DNA of 64,000 bases, taken from positions 930,001 to 994,000 of the forward strand of contig JAQFVV010006232.1 in NCBI GenBank assembly GCA_028023455.1, read 5' to 3'. The notes under the pieces were generated by a model that had not been told where the DNA came from, did no database searches, and was given only the letters and a program-made list of their open reading frames with translations. Source of the DNA: Epiperipatus broadwayi. Taxonomy: Eukaryota; Onychophora; Udeonychophora; Euonychophora; Peripatidae. A program made the translations under genes and the position numbers. This document shows, piece after piece, positions 24,856-36,812 of this stretch. Position 1 is the first letter of the stretch, and each line of letters starts with the position of its first letter.

Positions 24856-25784
24856 TTTAATTTTAATTTGTTTCTTTATTGCATTGCCTTAATTAATTAA
24901 TCAATCCTTTCTTATAAAATCTTTAATTTTTTGTACAATGCTTAACATTCATCAACATCGACAGTTTCGATTGCCCCTGCAATCTTCTTCAGAACTATAA
25001 ATATATACACATATATATAAATATAAATTACACAACTATATATAAATTATATACAAATTATATAAATCCTATAAAATCCATATATATATATATTCATAAA
25101 AATATACAAAAATATTTATCACCTGTATATCCCCTCAAATACATGAACATTAATAAAATAATTGAAATCTTTTAACACCTTAATTTTAATCTTTTTTTAT
25201 TATATATATTTAATATACTTTCATGCTATTATTTTATATTTTTCAAATATATTTATTTCAATTATTTTTATATTAACTTATCTTTATAACTTTATCTTCT
25301 ATTTCCATAATTTATATTTAATTATTACTTTTATATGTTAACATTATCATATTTATTTATATACCTATTCTTACTTACTCCATTTTTTTTTTTTTTTATC
25401 TTATATCCTCTTAAATTTTTTATTTTTACTTTGTATATCCCTATATATATCTCATATTTCTAAAACTTAACCTTTAAACTTTTTATCATATTTTATAATT
25501 TAAAATCTATTACATAAACTATTCTGAAATTATTATAAACAGAAAAACATGTTTAATTCCTATTTATTTTATTTTTTATATTAATAATCTTAATTAATTC
25601 TAACATTTAATTCTTAATTTTACCTTTTAAACTTCTTTATCTTTTACGTTTCTGCTCTATTTCAGTTAAACCGTTTTTTATTTTTTTATATTTTTCATAC
25701 ATTAGCTCCCTCTATTGCATTTTTTACCTATTAATTTTTTATCTTTATTTTAATTTTATTCTTTTATTTTTATTATATTAACTT
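24856..25784 (-). repeat. PLE 3' UTR / pseudo-LTR, upstream copy
   Basis: Near-identical to 21,275-22,200. Lying just upstream of the complete copy, it is in the position where PLE promoters have been described. It carries the second HHR-like motif. Confidence 0.85.
24960..24992 (-). ncRNA. HHR-like motif in upstream PLE pseudo-LTR
   Basis: Identical to the motif at 21,377-21,409, with the same extra A and weak helix I. The two motifs are 3,583 bp apart, the tandem period, so a read-through transcript cut at both would release a unit-length RNA. Confidence 0.5.
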
Positions 25785-27459
25785 TTATATTAAAATTCTC
25801 CTCAATCCGAAATCATTGTTCATTTTTGGTTTTATACTATTTATATAAATAGCTTCTTTAATCTTTCTTTCCCTCCTACTTTCTGTAAAATGTAACATTC
25901 TAATACATTCTTTATTAAACTCATGTCCTGTCTCCAATCTGTGCATATATATTGGTGAATTTTTATCATATTTATGCTGTATCAATCTCCTATAAATTGA
26001 GTTCTTAGTTTCTCCAACATAATTCATTACCTCTTTATTTTTAATTTTACAATCTCTACAATTAATTTCATAAACTCCATTAACTTTATTATATTCTGTT
26101 TTATTTAAACACTCATATTTATTCTCTAATATTCCTATTATATTTTTTCTTTTTTTATTAACTATTTTTAGTTTTAATACTTCATTAAACTTTTTATTAA
26201 TTTTGTTTATAATTCTATTTAAATTCTTAACTATATAATTATTTCCTGTTTTTAAACCTATATAAGCTGTTTCTTTTTTAGTTATCTCTTTATCTCTATC
26301 TCTTTCTTTATATTTATCCTTCATCTTTTTTTCTATCTTTTTAATATTATTATCCACAAACTTTTCTGGATATTCATAATTCCTTAATTCTTCTTTAATT
26401 AACTTTTTTTGTTTATTATATTCATCTTCATCTGAACAATAATTTATTGCTCTATAAATTCTAGAATATATTGTACTTCTTTTATATTTTATATCTATAT
26501 TTGAAAACCAATTAGCAATATTATATTTATTATTCTTCTTATATATTGATGTCTCCACCTTACAATTTCCTTCCTTATAATATTTCTTTAATTCTATATC
26601 TAAATATACTATTCTATTATTTTCTTCCTTTTCCACAGTAAATTTAATTCCTTCATCTATTTTATTGACTTCTTCAATAAATAAATCTATTTGCCTCTGT
26701 GACTTGTTAAATATTAATAAGTAATCATCAACGTATCTTCTAATAAATATTGGTGCATTACCACTTCTCAACATTATCTTTTCTAATTCTTCCATATAAA
26801 TTGTACTTAAAACCCCACTTAAGGCTCCCCCTATTAACAAACCTTTCTTCTGCTTATAAAATTCTTTTTTATAATTAAATGTTATTTCCTTACAACATAT
26901 TTCTATAATTTGTTTTAATTTTTCTATTGGTATTTCCACACTCTTATTATTATCTCTTTCATATCTATCAGTTAATATTTTTATTGCTTTTTTTACGTTA
27001 ATGTTCGTATACATAGATATTACATCCATCTTAACAAAAATTAACCTATACCTATTATATTTATCTACAACCTTTTTTATATCATTTATTAAAATCTTAT
27101 TATTTTTTATAAATGAACTGCTCTCTTTATTTATATACTTTTTCAATACTTTATTTGCCATCCATTTAGAAACCTTATTAAAATATGATCCTTTACCATT
27201 TATAACTGGTCTCAATGGTATTCCTTCTTTTAATATTTTGGGTGCCCCATAAATTTTAGCCACATTACAATCTTTTACTCCTAAAAAATCACATGTATTA
27301 TAATCAATTATTTTTTCTTTATATAATTGTCTTATCAACCTGTAAACTTTTTCATTTAATAATTTAGTATCATCTTTAATTATCTTTTCAAATATGTTAT
27401 CTTTTAACATAATATCCATCTTCTCTATATAATTTTTTCTATCCATCATTACTAATTTA
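25785..27459 (-). pseudogene. 5'-truncated Penelope-like RT/GIY-YIG, upstream copy
   Basis: Identical at nearly every residue to the C-terminal 554 residues of the complete copy (visible differences include Gly to Arg and Thr to Ile). The frame is open from MMDRKNY onward but lacks the N-terminal region and the DKG block, so the apparent ATG at 27,449 is internal and not a true start. Homology breaks off after 27,459. Confidence 0.9.
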
Positions 27460-29585
27460 ACTGTGTTAAATCACTTTTTGCACCAGTCATATGAATATGA
27501 ACTTATAGAAGATATCTCATAAAATAAACTTAATATCATCTTTTCCATGCATTCATATTTCATCTTACCTAACACTACTACTATTATATTATTATTACCC
27601 CTAATCTGTCTTTCTTTCAACCTTATTGTCTTAATATCTGACTTTATTTCATTACGTTATTTCCTCTGCTTTATTCTCCAATTTTATCCTGTTTGTGTGT
27701 GTGTGTGACTGATCTTCATTACTCTTGTATTTTTATTACAAATACATATGCATGTACAAATACCAGCTCATGTCAAAAACCATTTATCAAAACCTTTCTT
27801 ATAGATCTGATGAGAATCAGACAGTAAAGGAATGCATAATGATCTAAAATCCTGGGATAGATATAGAATCCAGTCTCTGAATTATAAGTATACAATGTTG
27901 CATGAATACCCAAAGGTCTATTTCAATTTAGACACTTTAAGCTACAGCAATTTTTGATATAAAAATGCAAAAATTTTCCAAAATCCTACAACTTTGAGTC
28001 TTAGAGGCTGTAAAATATAGAACTAGGCCTTGCTCTCTTTCTTGGGGCTTAAAGGCTGGAAATCATGGCAGGAATATGTAAACTGGACCATGATGAACAA
28101 TAAAACATATGAAAATCTAAAAGGGGATTGGAGCAATGCCTGAGAAAAACACCCCAAGACATTTCATGAAAACATTACATCCTCAAGCCAACAACAAAAC
28201 CTTATCCATCACCAAACTGAAAGTACATCTAAACAACTTTCAACAGTCAAAAACTCAATCCAATCTCCAAAATCATGCTTTATTTTCTGTTTAAATTTAA
28301 ATGTGAACTCTTTAAATAAACATTAATACTTATATTTTATAATTTTTAATCAAATTATAACAATCATCTTCTATACTCTTGTCATATTTCACAGTAATAT
28401 ATTTAAATTATTTCTGCATCAAGGTACAGAATTTTGTTTTCAAGTGTATTTTTGAGATTCAGATTATGTGGTCACTGACTACCAAAGCCTAAGCATCATC
28501 AAGACTCACATTGGGTGCCATTTATATAACAGTATAAAGAATTTATGGGGTGTACCTGGAGTGATGGCAATAGCGATTCCACAAATTGTTTGACAATTAT
28601 AACTATATACCCTATTAGGGCATAATTATGAAAAGATGATAATCCATCATCATCCCCCAAATAAACAAAATATAAAATTTAATAAAAAGGCATGAGAGAT
28701 CAGAACAGAACTAACTATAAGTTCACTGGAATTACACAAAAGAAATAATCATTCATCATTATAATTTATCAAAAATAAAAATCAATCAATCTGGTGAATG
28801 AATTTGAAATTGGTCTATTATAGATCAGCCTAATTATTTAGCTCTTGCCAGCTTGGTCAGAGATTATTTAAACCATAATTTGGATGCACAAACTTTAGGG
28901 GTAATCCATTCAAGTATATAACAATAAAAACAATTTTGGGATCCTAAAACATGTTTATCATCATAATGCTTTGGCCACTTAGTAGCTTTAATATACTGGC
29001 CAACTATAAACTTAATTTCTAGTAACTACCAGAGCAAATAAAATGTAGTGTATGGATTTTAAAGGGTAACCATTTTGCACTAATTCAGGATTATCATCAT
29101 CTTGATGCCCATAACACAACATAAACTTCTACCCCATATAAAAGTTATGCACAAATCTAGCTAAGGAAGGAGGGACTCTATAAATTATTACTGTGAGCAA
29201 GAGATAAATAAATAAATAATGCAGCTTATTATAAATAATTTTAAATAATTCATAGGCTTATCCTACTATAAATAAATCATTTTATTGGGAACATAAAAAA
29301 TTCTAGTACACAATCTGTTATGAAATAAGGTCATACACACTGCAATTTATGAAACAGGAATTGGGTAGAATAAAAAAACAGACTAAAATATATTTTTAAA
29401 AAATTATTTAATATCTAATTGATTGACAATAAACAAAAAATGACATAATAGAATGAAATTTTAAAAATTCATTTTGTCAAAAAATATATTTTCATAAAAA
29501 TTATATTAACCAATCAGTTGATTTCTATTCATAAATTAACTTTTTATTCATTAAGTTAATTCTTTAAAATAACTAAGAGGTTGGT
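27460..29585 (-). repeat. Diverged LTR-like region
   Basis: No coding frame. About 27,820-28,300 shows ordered similarity to 48,140-48,660 inside the 2.77-kb LTR (AAGTATACAATGTT, GAGTCTTAGAG, AAATCATGGCAGGA, CATCCTCAAG), so it is probably an old LTR of a related element in the same orientation. A (GT)n tract sits near 27,694. The rest to 29,585 is A+T-rich and not recognised. Confidence 0.45.
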
Positions 29586-29589
29586 AAAC

Positions 29590-31928
29590 AGCCAATTAAT
29601 GCAAAAAGATGGAGCTCCTCCTGTAAGCAGCTGGTTGGATGCTGGTGACCCCAGCAAACATGGCATCACAGAAATCCAAATCAAAAAGAAGATAACATCT
29701 TTCCCTGACAGCATTCATCCTGGCCTTCACGGCCTCCCAAATTTCCTTCTCAAACACCTCAGTCAATTTACTGTTCCGATTATTTAAAAAATGATTGATC
29801 ACCTAGCCTCTGGCAACAGAAACATAACAGATCTTTACCCAGTGGCATTTGTGCCTTTTATTAAAAAAGCAAAACCACTAAACGACATTAACAGTATCCG
29901 GCCATTTTCCATGACCCCATTGCTTATCAAGATTATTGAGTCAGTCATTAAAGATCAAATCCAAATTCAAATTCTTAGCCATATCTCGCCAAACCAATAC
30001 GAAAAAAGGGATCATCAACCTCGCATGCTATGTCCAATGTAACTGCACTGTTCAATTATATCAGAGTACACCATAAATCCAAACCTATTGCTGTCCAACT
30101 GGATGTTACAGCAGCATTTGCTTCAGTACAGATCAACACCCTCCTGGATATTCTGGTGGAACGTGACATTCCAGCTACGATTGTTCAGATTATCAGCAAT
30201 CTGCTCAACAACAGAGAGATTTTTCTCTCTCTTGATGGCAAGATCACATCAGGCTTCAAGCCATACAAGTAAATCCCTCAAGGATCTCCACTCAGTGCCC
30301 TTTTCTTCACAGCATATATCAACCCTCTTCTGATGGATGTAGAAAAAAACCTCCCTGGAATATTCCTTCCCTCTCTCAATAAAGACTTCAATGTATTTGT
30401 ATACATAGATGACATCATGGTTGTGCTTCCCACCATTAAATACCTACCCCATCTCATGAACATCTTAAACAGAAATACAGTGAAACTTGGCCTACAAATA
30501 AATTTTAACAAATATTTCATCTGGAAGATAATGTCTGGTAAACAAATTAACTCCCCCTTTTTTGCTAAACCACAAAGATACCTAGGTTTCCCAATCTTCA
30601 AACCTCGAACTGCAATGGCAAGAGAGATTCAAGATGCAATCCTCCAATCAACTGAAGCCATCACCACTTCACTCTCTAGAGTATACCTTTCATTATATGG
30701 AAAGGTTAGCCTCCTCAACATGATCATAATGCCAAAAATCTCATATTATCTTCCATTCATAAAAATGTCTAAACAGTTTCAAAAGAAAATTAACCAATTA
30801 TGCACCAAACTTCTCTGGAGAGGAAGGACAGTTGCTATTAGCTTGTGAGGTATCCAATGACCATGCAGGTTCAATGGACTGTAATTCCACTTGATACAGG
30901 CAATCATTTTACAAAAAACCCACAACACTCTACATAATCTGATCCTCTCCTGCAGATACTCCAACATTATTAAAAAAATTACACCAACTGATCATCCTCG
31001 ACCCTCTTCCAGTTCATGGATAGCATTACTAATAAACCACCTACAACTTTATAAACCGATGATGTCCTATAACCTTAACCATGGGAAGCATACAATCTAA
31101 TCAACTATAATCAACAACCCATTAAAACCAGCCTAAAAGTAACCAACCAAAGACTCATTACACACTTCAAAAGATGGAGTCTGGAACCCAAATTCCTGGA
31201 CTTAATCATTAAAATTAATCTTGATGGGCTTCCCATGAATTGGTTTCTTTATCACCGAAGAGGTTTTACTAGCATTGACCCTATATGTGGTTTGTGTGCT
31301 CATGAAGATGAAACCATAGACCATATTATACACCATTGCACAAGACTTAAAACACTGAAAGATAATCATAATCAATTCCAACATAAGATCTGAAATGATT
31401 TTCTCACTTGAAAACGCCATTCATAATGGATTTTTTCAATAATAAGGCTTTCTATCTTTGTCCTTTATTCCATATGGATAGTGAGATGCAAAACTCTCAT
31501 GGAATTACCACCATCACAAATCATATCATTGTTTTACCAGACGCTCAAAAAAATCAAGAAACATGACCAGCTCCTTGCCTCCAGTAAAGTCTTTGACAAC
31601 ACCTGGTCTTTAACTGCTCTATCCTTTTCCTGATTATCAACTCCCACCTACCCAGCATTATAGAATAGGCAATTTTAAAAGAAAATAGTCATGTTTATAT
31701 TAAAAATGCTAATACCATTAAACAAGTTCTTAGTTTCTCATATTCTACACAAACTCTTCATTATACCTAACCACATAAGTGTATAACAATTGTGCTCTAA
31801 CATAATCTACCCATATGGCAAACAGAACATTATATAATCATATTATTGTACAATTTATTCATTTATCTATTCTTTATCAGGATGTAATCACTATTTATTA
31901 TTAATAAAATTTTTGTTGAAATGAACAT
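29590..31928 (+). mobile_element. 5'-truncated copy of the APE/zf-RVT LINE
   Basis: Matches the RT-to-3'-end part of the LINE at 4,399-10,704. It starts mid-linker (QLMQKDGAPP) and ends at the same GTTGAAATGAAC. RT pieces include SMTPLLIKIIESVIK, QLDVTAAFASV (the second Asp of motif A changed to Ala), PQGSPLSALFFTAY, YIDDIMVV, and the zf-RVT CGLCAHEDE...HIIHHC. Several frameshifts (near 29,785, 30,040, 30,270, 30,845, 31,100 and 31,370) make it non-functional. Confidence 0.85.
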
Positions 31929-31977
31929 TTTTCAAAATCAGAGATAACAATCTTTGATTTAGCTTAATTAACCTGAT

Positions 31978-32180
31978 TTTTTTTCAGGCAGGAAAATGAA
32001 AAAAAAAGGTGTTTAAAATAAATAAATTTACAGCATATTTAATTTTCTAAAACCTATTTCATTATTTGGAAGAGAAAATTTTTTTTCAGGAAGAAAAAAG
32101 AAAAAAAAAGGGGTTTAAAATAAATAAATTTACAACATATTTAATTTTCTAAAACCTATTTTATTATTTGGAAGAGAAAA
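31978..32180. repeat. Two tandem units of about 100 bp
   Basis: A block running from TTTTTTTCAGG through TTTGGAAGAGAAAA is repeated twice with a few changes. It lies between the LINE 3' end and an RTE tail. Confidence 0.8.
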
Positions 32181-32224
32181 TTGACTTGATTTTAAAATAA
32201 AAGATCTTTCACAATTTGAAAACA

Positions 32225-33242
32225 TTCATCATCATCATCATCAACCATTATCAATCCACTGCAGGATGAAGGTCTCTCCAAGTTTAATCCATCTTCTCCG
32301 ATCTTTAGCTTGTCCTTTCCACAACACCCCTGCACATTTTCTTACTTCATCCATCCATCTCACATGTGGTCTCTTTCTGGGTCTTTTACAATCTCTTGGA
32401 ATCCAGTTTAAAATTTCAATTGACCATCTATTATCATTTCTTCTAGCAATATGTCCAGCCCAACTCTATTTCAATCTTTTAATTTTTTCAATAAGGTCAG
32501 TAACACCTGTTTGTTGTCTTGCCCACACATTGCATTTTCAATCTCTTCTTGTTACTCCCAACATACATCTCTCCATACTCCTTTGAGTGGTCTGAAGTCT
32601 CTGTATTGCTCTTCTATTAAGTGTCCAAGTCTCAGATCCATAAGTAAAGAACTGGTAAAACACATTTGTTAAAAACCATTGTTTTCAAACACATAGGCAT
32701 ATTTCCTTTTAGTATCAAGTTATTTCTACCAAAAGCACTCCAAGTTTAATTCTATGATTAATTTCCTCCATTATGTTTCCATCTGTATTAATAATCTGAC
32801 CTAAGTATTTGTAACTGTTAACTTCTTCTTCATAATCAATCTTTATTTTCATATTTTGAGCAAATCGATTAAACATTACTTTTTTTAACATTTATCTTTA
32901 GTCCTACTTTTCTACTTTCATCTGCTAACTCCTGCAACATTTCCTGCAGCTCTGAAGCATTATTTGCAAAAACAATTACATCATCTGCAAAATCTAAATG
33001 ACTTAAATACTCTCCATTTACTTTCATTCCTTTAGTTTCCCATTTTAATCCACAAAATACTTCTTGCAGCACTGCTGTAAAAAGTTTTGGAGATATGGAG
33101 TCACCTTGCCTTACACCTTTCTCAATGTTTATTTTTCTGGTATCATTATGTAATCTAATTGTTGCTGTTGCATTTTATAAATATTCTTTAAAATATGACA
33201 ATATCCTGGATCTATACCTTGATGATCCAATGCTTTAATCAC
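32225..33242 (-). mobile_element. RTE LINE fragment, interrupted by HHR palindrome
   Basis: Minus strand. It begins at its right end in mid-RT (ALDHQGIDPGYCHILKNI) and contains SHLDFADDVIVFANNASELQ with the catalytic DD, then KVGLKINVKK. It ends in a (TCA)n tail at 32,225. Stops and frameshifts are present. The upstream RT half is missing; at 33,243 the sequence passes directly into the palindrome arm. Confidence 0.8.
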
Positions 33243-34060
33243 TGAGGAGCTTTGGATCTGAGAGCACTGCATCTAGATCTTAGGATCTAATGCAACCCTC
33301 TAGCAACCACCTTTTATCTCTACTTAACTACAAAACTATGAGAATGAAATTGAAAACACAAAAAATATTTTCAATCTAAGCTCAATAGCTTATATAGTCA
33401 TATGGGTCTGAACTCAGTTCAGCACCCATACATTTTGGTGTCTTTGGCTCTTTTACAACCATAACCACCACTATCCTATGAGGCAGGATTGGTGTTAAAC
33501 CATTAAGCATCACATAATCACATTTCCTATACTAGCACATTAATTGTTGATAAACAGAGCAAAACTCTCCATACAGCCACCTGTATGGAGAGTTTTGCTC
33601 TGTTTATCAACAATTAATGTGCTAGTATAGGAAATGTGATCGTGTGATGCTTAATGGTTTAACACCAATCCTGCCTCATAGGATAGTGGTGGTTATGGTT
33701 GTAAAAGAGCCAAAGACACCAAAATGTATGGGTGCTGAACTGAGTTCAGACCCATATGACTATATAAGCTATTGAGCTTAGATTGAAAATATTTTTTGTG
33801 TTTTCAAATTTCATTCTCATAGTTTTGTAGTTAAGTAGAGATAAAAGGTGGTTGCTAGAGGGTTGCATCAGATCCTAAGATCTAAATGCAGTGCTCTCAG
33901 ATCCAAAGCTCCTCACTGACGAAGGCCACAAGCCAGAAACTAGTCTGGGGATATTGGATGAGTAGGCATTAGATAGGGATTTTATGCACAAGCCTTCTGG
34001 CATCCATTGATTACTCTGTTTAGCACAGGTGGCAATACTGTATGGAGAGTTTTGCTCTGT
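33243..34060. mobile_element. HHR-bearing palindromic repeat, retrozyme-like family 2
   Basis: 33,243-33,576 and 33,581-33,915 are near-perfect reverse complements (about 334-bp arms, 4-base loop CCAC). The right-hand copy continues past the arm through an HHR and about 85 further bases. CTGTATGGAG, the start of the unit, then reappears at 34,038, giving a 457-bp tandem period. So one unit is inverted, one direct, and a third just begins. A motif in the arm (33,734-33,758) resembles one at 11,122-11,146 in the other HHR element, in the same orientation relative to the ribozyme. No coding potential. Confidence 0.8.
33910..33951 (+). ncRNA. Hammerhead ribozyme, type I, family 2
   Basis: Helix I TCCTCA (33,910-33,915) pairs with TGGGGA (33,946-33,951), six pairs with one G-T wobble. 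Core CTGACGA at 33,916-33,922, helix II GGC/GCC with loop CACAA, core GAA at 33,936-33,938, helix III AC/GT with a 2-base loop, cleavage expected after C 33,945. Helix II is flanked by an A/A mismatch in place of G10.1-C11.1. The left inverted copy stops exactly before the core, so only this side has a ribozyme. Confidence 0.78.
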
Positions 34061-34077
34061 TCATCCTCTCTCTATAA

Positions 34078-35000
34078 TTATCCTATTTTAGCCAATTTTT
34101 TCTTTTCTAAGTACTTTCCCCATTTAGCATTAATATCATTTTCACTTTCTTTGTTCTTAATAGCACACTTATATTCTCTGCATGCTTCTTTCCTCTCTTT
34201 TATACTTTTACTAACTCTCATTCTATTATTACTTTTATTCTTCTGCATATTCTCAACTAAAACCCAATTTGCCACTTTTTCTATTTCTCCACACCAGTCC
34301 TGATACTCATCCCCAACCAACTGTTCCATGGTTTCTTCAACTTTTATTTTATACTCTTCCAACTTATTCTTATCATTCACTCTTCATCCACATTTTTCAC
34401 TATTGTTTCTACCTTTAGTTCTATCCTCCATCACATTACTAACCATTTCTATTACAATAAAGTTATGATCACTATTACATACTCTCTCTTCATTATCAAA
34501 CACCATAACTTTTCGTATTTTATTCATTCCCTCTTTCTCTACCAATACATAATCTATTGTGTGAAATATATTATTACTAGACCATGTGTATTGTCCCTCA
34601 TAAATATTTGATAAATCCAATGCTCAAATTTACTCTTTGACAAAATTCCTTCAAAAACTGACCATTCTTATTATCTACATTGTCAATTTCTTCAGTATGT
34701 CCATTCATATCTCCTATATTCCATTATTCTCTTCCCCTTTTCTTTAAAACTCTGTATATCCTTAACTAGGCATTTATATATACTACTGTTCCACTCCATT
34801 ACAGTTTTACTATCTCCAGTGGCTATATACACTACAGCCACCATCCATTTTTGTCTACCCAACCTTATTTCAAACCACAAATGCTCTTGACATTTAACAA
34901 TATTTAAATATTTTTTCAAGATAACACCTATACTACTACCCTTTTTTTTCTTTTCTATTTATACCCTGCCATACCATCTCTTCCAAAATAGGTTCTTCTT
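34078..35000 (-). pseudogene. CR1-like ORF2 endonuclease and linker, broken
   Basis: Pieces of an APE-type endonuclease: WMVAVVYIATGDSK and EKGKRIMEYRRYEWTY (the GDMN block, degenerate) near 34,919-34,692, then YTWSSNN.FHTIDYVLV and a conserved SDHNF motif at 34,620-34,384. A Lys/Glu-rich linker (34,380-34,078) with ERKEACREYKCAIK precedes where RT would begin. Several stops and frameshifts. Confidence 0.7.
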
Positions 35001-35455
35001 CTTCTCTTAGATGAGTTTCCACTACTGCTAATACCTCAAGCTCTTCATTTTCAATTGCTTTATTTAACTCCAGCCACTTTTCCTACCACCTTGCATATTC
35101 AAAAACCCAATTTTAACAATTTCTTTTTTCCTAACTACTCTTTTATAAATTCTTTTGATTCTTTCTTCTCCATTGCATTTATAACAAACTTTCTTACCAT
35201 TAATCTCACAGACCCTCTACACATCTACACTTATATCTAAATCAACCATCTTTTGCTTATTTCTTATATCCCATTCATTCTTCTTCTTTTTGATAATATT
35301 ACAATTTAAAAGCCCACCCCTTTAAAAGTTTCCTGAATTATATTCTTTAAATATCAGACTCGTAAAACTTCACTTCCTTGTTTTCCTAAAACCCATCTTT
35401 ACTATATAACTCCCTTTTTCCAATAAACCCATCCCACACATCCACAAACACAACA

Positions 35456-36262
35456 TTATTTCTCACAATTTTTTAATCTCTCATTTATAGAACATGCCCC
35501 ATCTGATAAATGCCTCTTGTCAAATCTTGGTAATACTCCAACTACCCCTACTCTTTCTTTAATATCCCTCAAACTCCTAATCAAGTCTCCATACTCATCC
35601 ATTACTCTCTCTGATGGTTCTAACAAATTATTAGTCCTTACCATAACATATACATCTCTACTACCTTGCTTTCTTACTTTATCTGTCACATCCCTAATTC
35701 TAGTTCCAGGCAAATATACTCTTACATACCTACTTCTATTTTCCCTTACAATTAAATCTCCACATTCTCTTATTAGTGAATTTCCTATCAATACTGTCTC
35801 ATAGTGTACTTTCTCTACTCCATCTGTAACCTTTTCTACCATCTTCTGGACCTTCATATCCATTTCCTCCTTATCATTTCTACTCAATAATTCTTTTATC
35901 TCCTCACACTTTGTCTCTAAAAATTTTTAATTTACTTCTACATCCTTCACTTCTTCCTCTATCTTACTTATTCTCTGGATAACCATCTCCATTGCATTAC
36001 TATTTTCTCCACCCATATTTCCTGACACTTCACTAAAACCATACTCTGTCCTATCTTTATCAACTACATTTTTCTCCCTCTCCTCTACTTTTTCTCCAGA
36101 CTACCTACACTTAGAAACCACATTCTCAATTCTTTAATCACATTTACACACTGACTACATAACCAGAAACATGTTACCTCCTTCCTATTCTTATTCAAAC
36201 ATTTCAAGTGATCCACCTCAGTACACACTTTACACTCCACAAGTGCTCACCTAATTCCTTTC
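35456..36262 (-). pseudogene. CR1-like ORF1: PHD finger plus SGNH esterase, broken
   Basis: The PHD-like finger at about 36,237-36,146 reads CKVC, then VDHLKC, then CFWLCSQC. The esterase block (35,887-35,456, 143 codons) shows LIGNSL (GDSL-type nucleophile Ser), TRIRDVTDKV, VMVRTNNL (block III, with Arg where Gly is usual) and a terminal DKRHLS carrying the Asp-x-x-His pair. Such esterases are thought to act on membranes or lipids during retrotransposition, but the role is not settled. The region between the domains has frame breaks. Confidence 0.75.
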
Positions 36263-36392
36263 TGCTGATTGTATATACATTGTGCAATACAAATGCAATT
36301 CATATTCTTATTTTTCAAGTCACCTATTCTATATTTGACTTTATAATACCTCTCCTATTCTTCAAACACTCTTACATGAAATAATAACAAAA

Positions 36393-36812
36393 TTTTTTTT
36401 TTTTACTTTTTCCCAAATCTGATCAAACTCTAATCACGTGTTTTCAGATGTTAGGCTCCCAAACATTACCTTTTTTCTCAAAATAAATATATATTTAAAA
36501 TTTTAAAAAACCTTCAGTAACAAACTTAACTAAAATGAATTAATCTTACATACAACTTTTTTATAAATATCCTTACGCTAACACACATTCAACAAGAACA
36601 ACTTTTTTTTTACTTTTTCCCAAACCTGATAAACTATAACCACATGTTTTCTGATATTAGACCTCCCAAACGTTATCTTTTTTTTTCAAAATAAATATCT
36701 ATTTAAAAATTTAAAGAATTTTCAGTAACAATTAACTAAAACGAATTAATCTTACATATAATCTTTTTTATAAATATCCTTACCCTAACACACATTCCAG
36801 AAGAACAACTTT
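36393..36812 (-). repeat. 210-bp tandem duplication in CR1-like 5' region
   Basis: Two units (about 36,393-36,604 and 36,605-36,812), each running from a poly-T/TACTTTTTCCCAAA block through AATTAATCTTACATA to AACACACATTC. Divergence is moderate. Repeated 5' units often carry the internal promoter of LINEs; that role is inference here. Confidence 0.8.

Larger units (their letters stand above)
21275..27459 (-). mobile_element. Penelope-like element, partial tandem of two copies
   Basis: On the minus strand a 5'-truncated copy (27,459-24,856: part of RT, GIY-YIG, 3' UTR) is followed directly by a complete copy (24,855-21,275). The shared 2.6 kb differs at only a handful of bases plus poly-T lengths. 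The upstream 3' end thus serves as a pseudo-LTR for the complete copy, the arrangement known for Penelope-like elements. Both copies carry an HHR-like motif in the 3' UTR. The insertion appears to lie in an older LTR element (gag to the left, LTR-like DNA to the right), which is inference. Confidence 0.9.

Noticed and set aside
27808-27830. CTGATGAGAATCAG resembling a ribozyme core
   Set aside because: No GAA core or helix III follows; it is part of the LTR-like sequence.
32266-32672. Plus-strand Ser/Leu-rich frames near RTE 3' ends (also 44,932-45,375 minus)
   Set aside because: Antisense of the RTE C-terminal region; the same text recurs wherever the RTE 3' end occurs.
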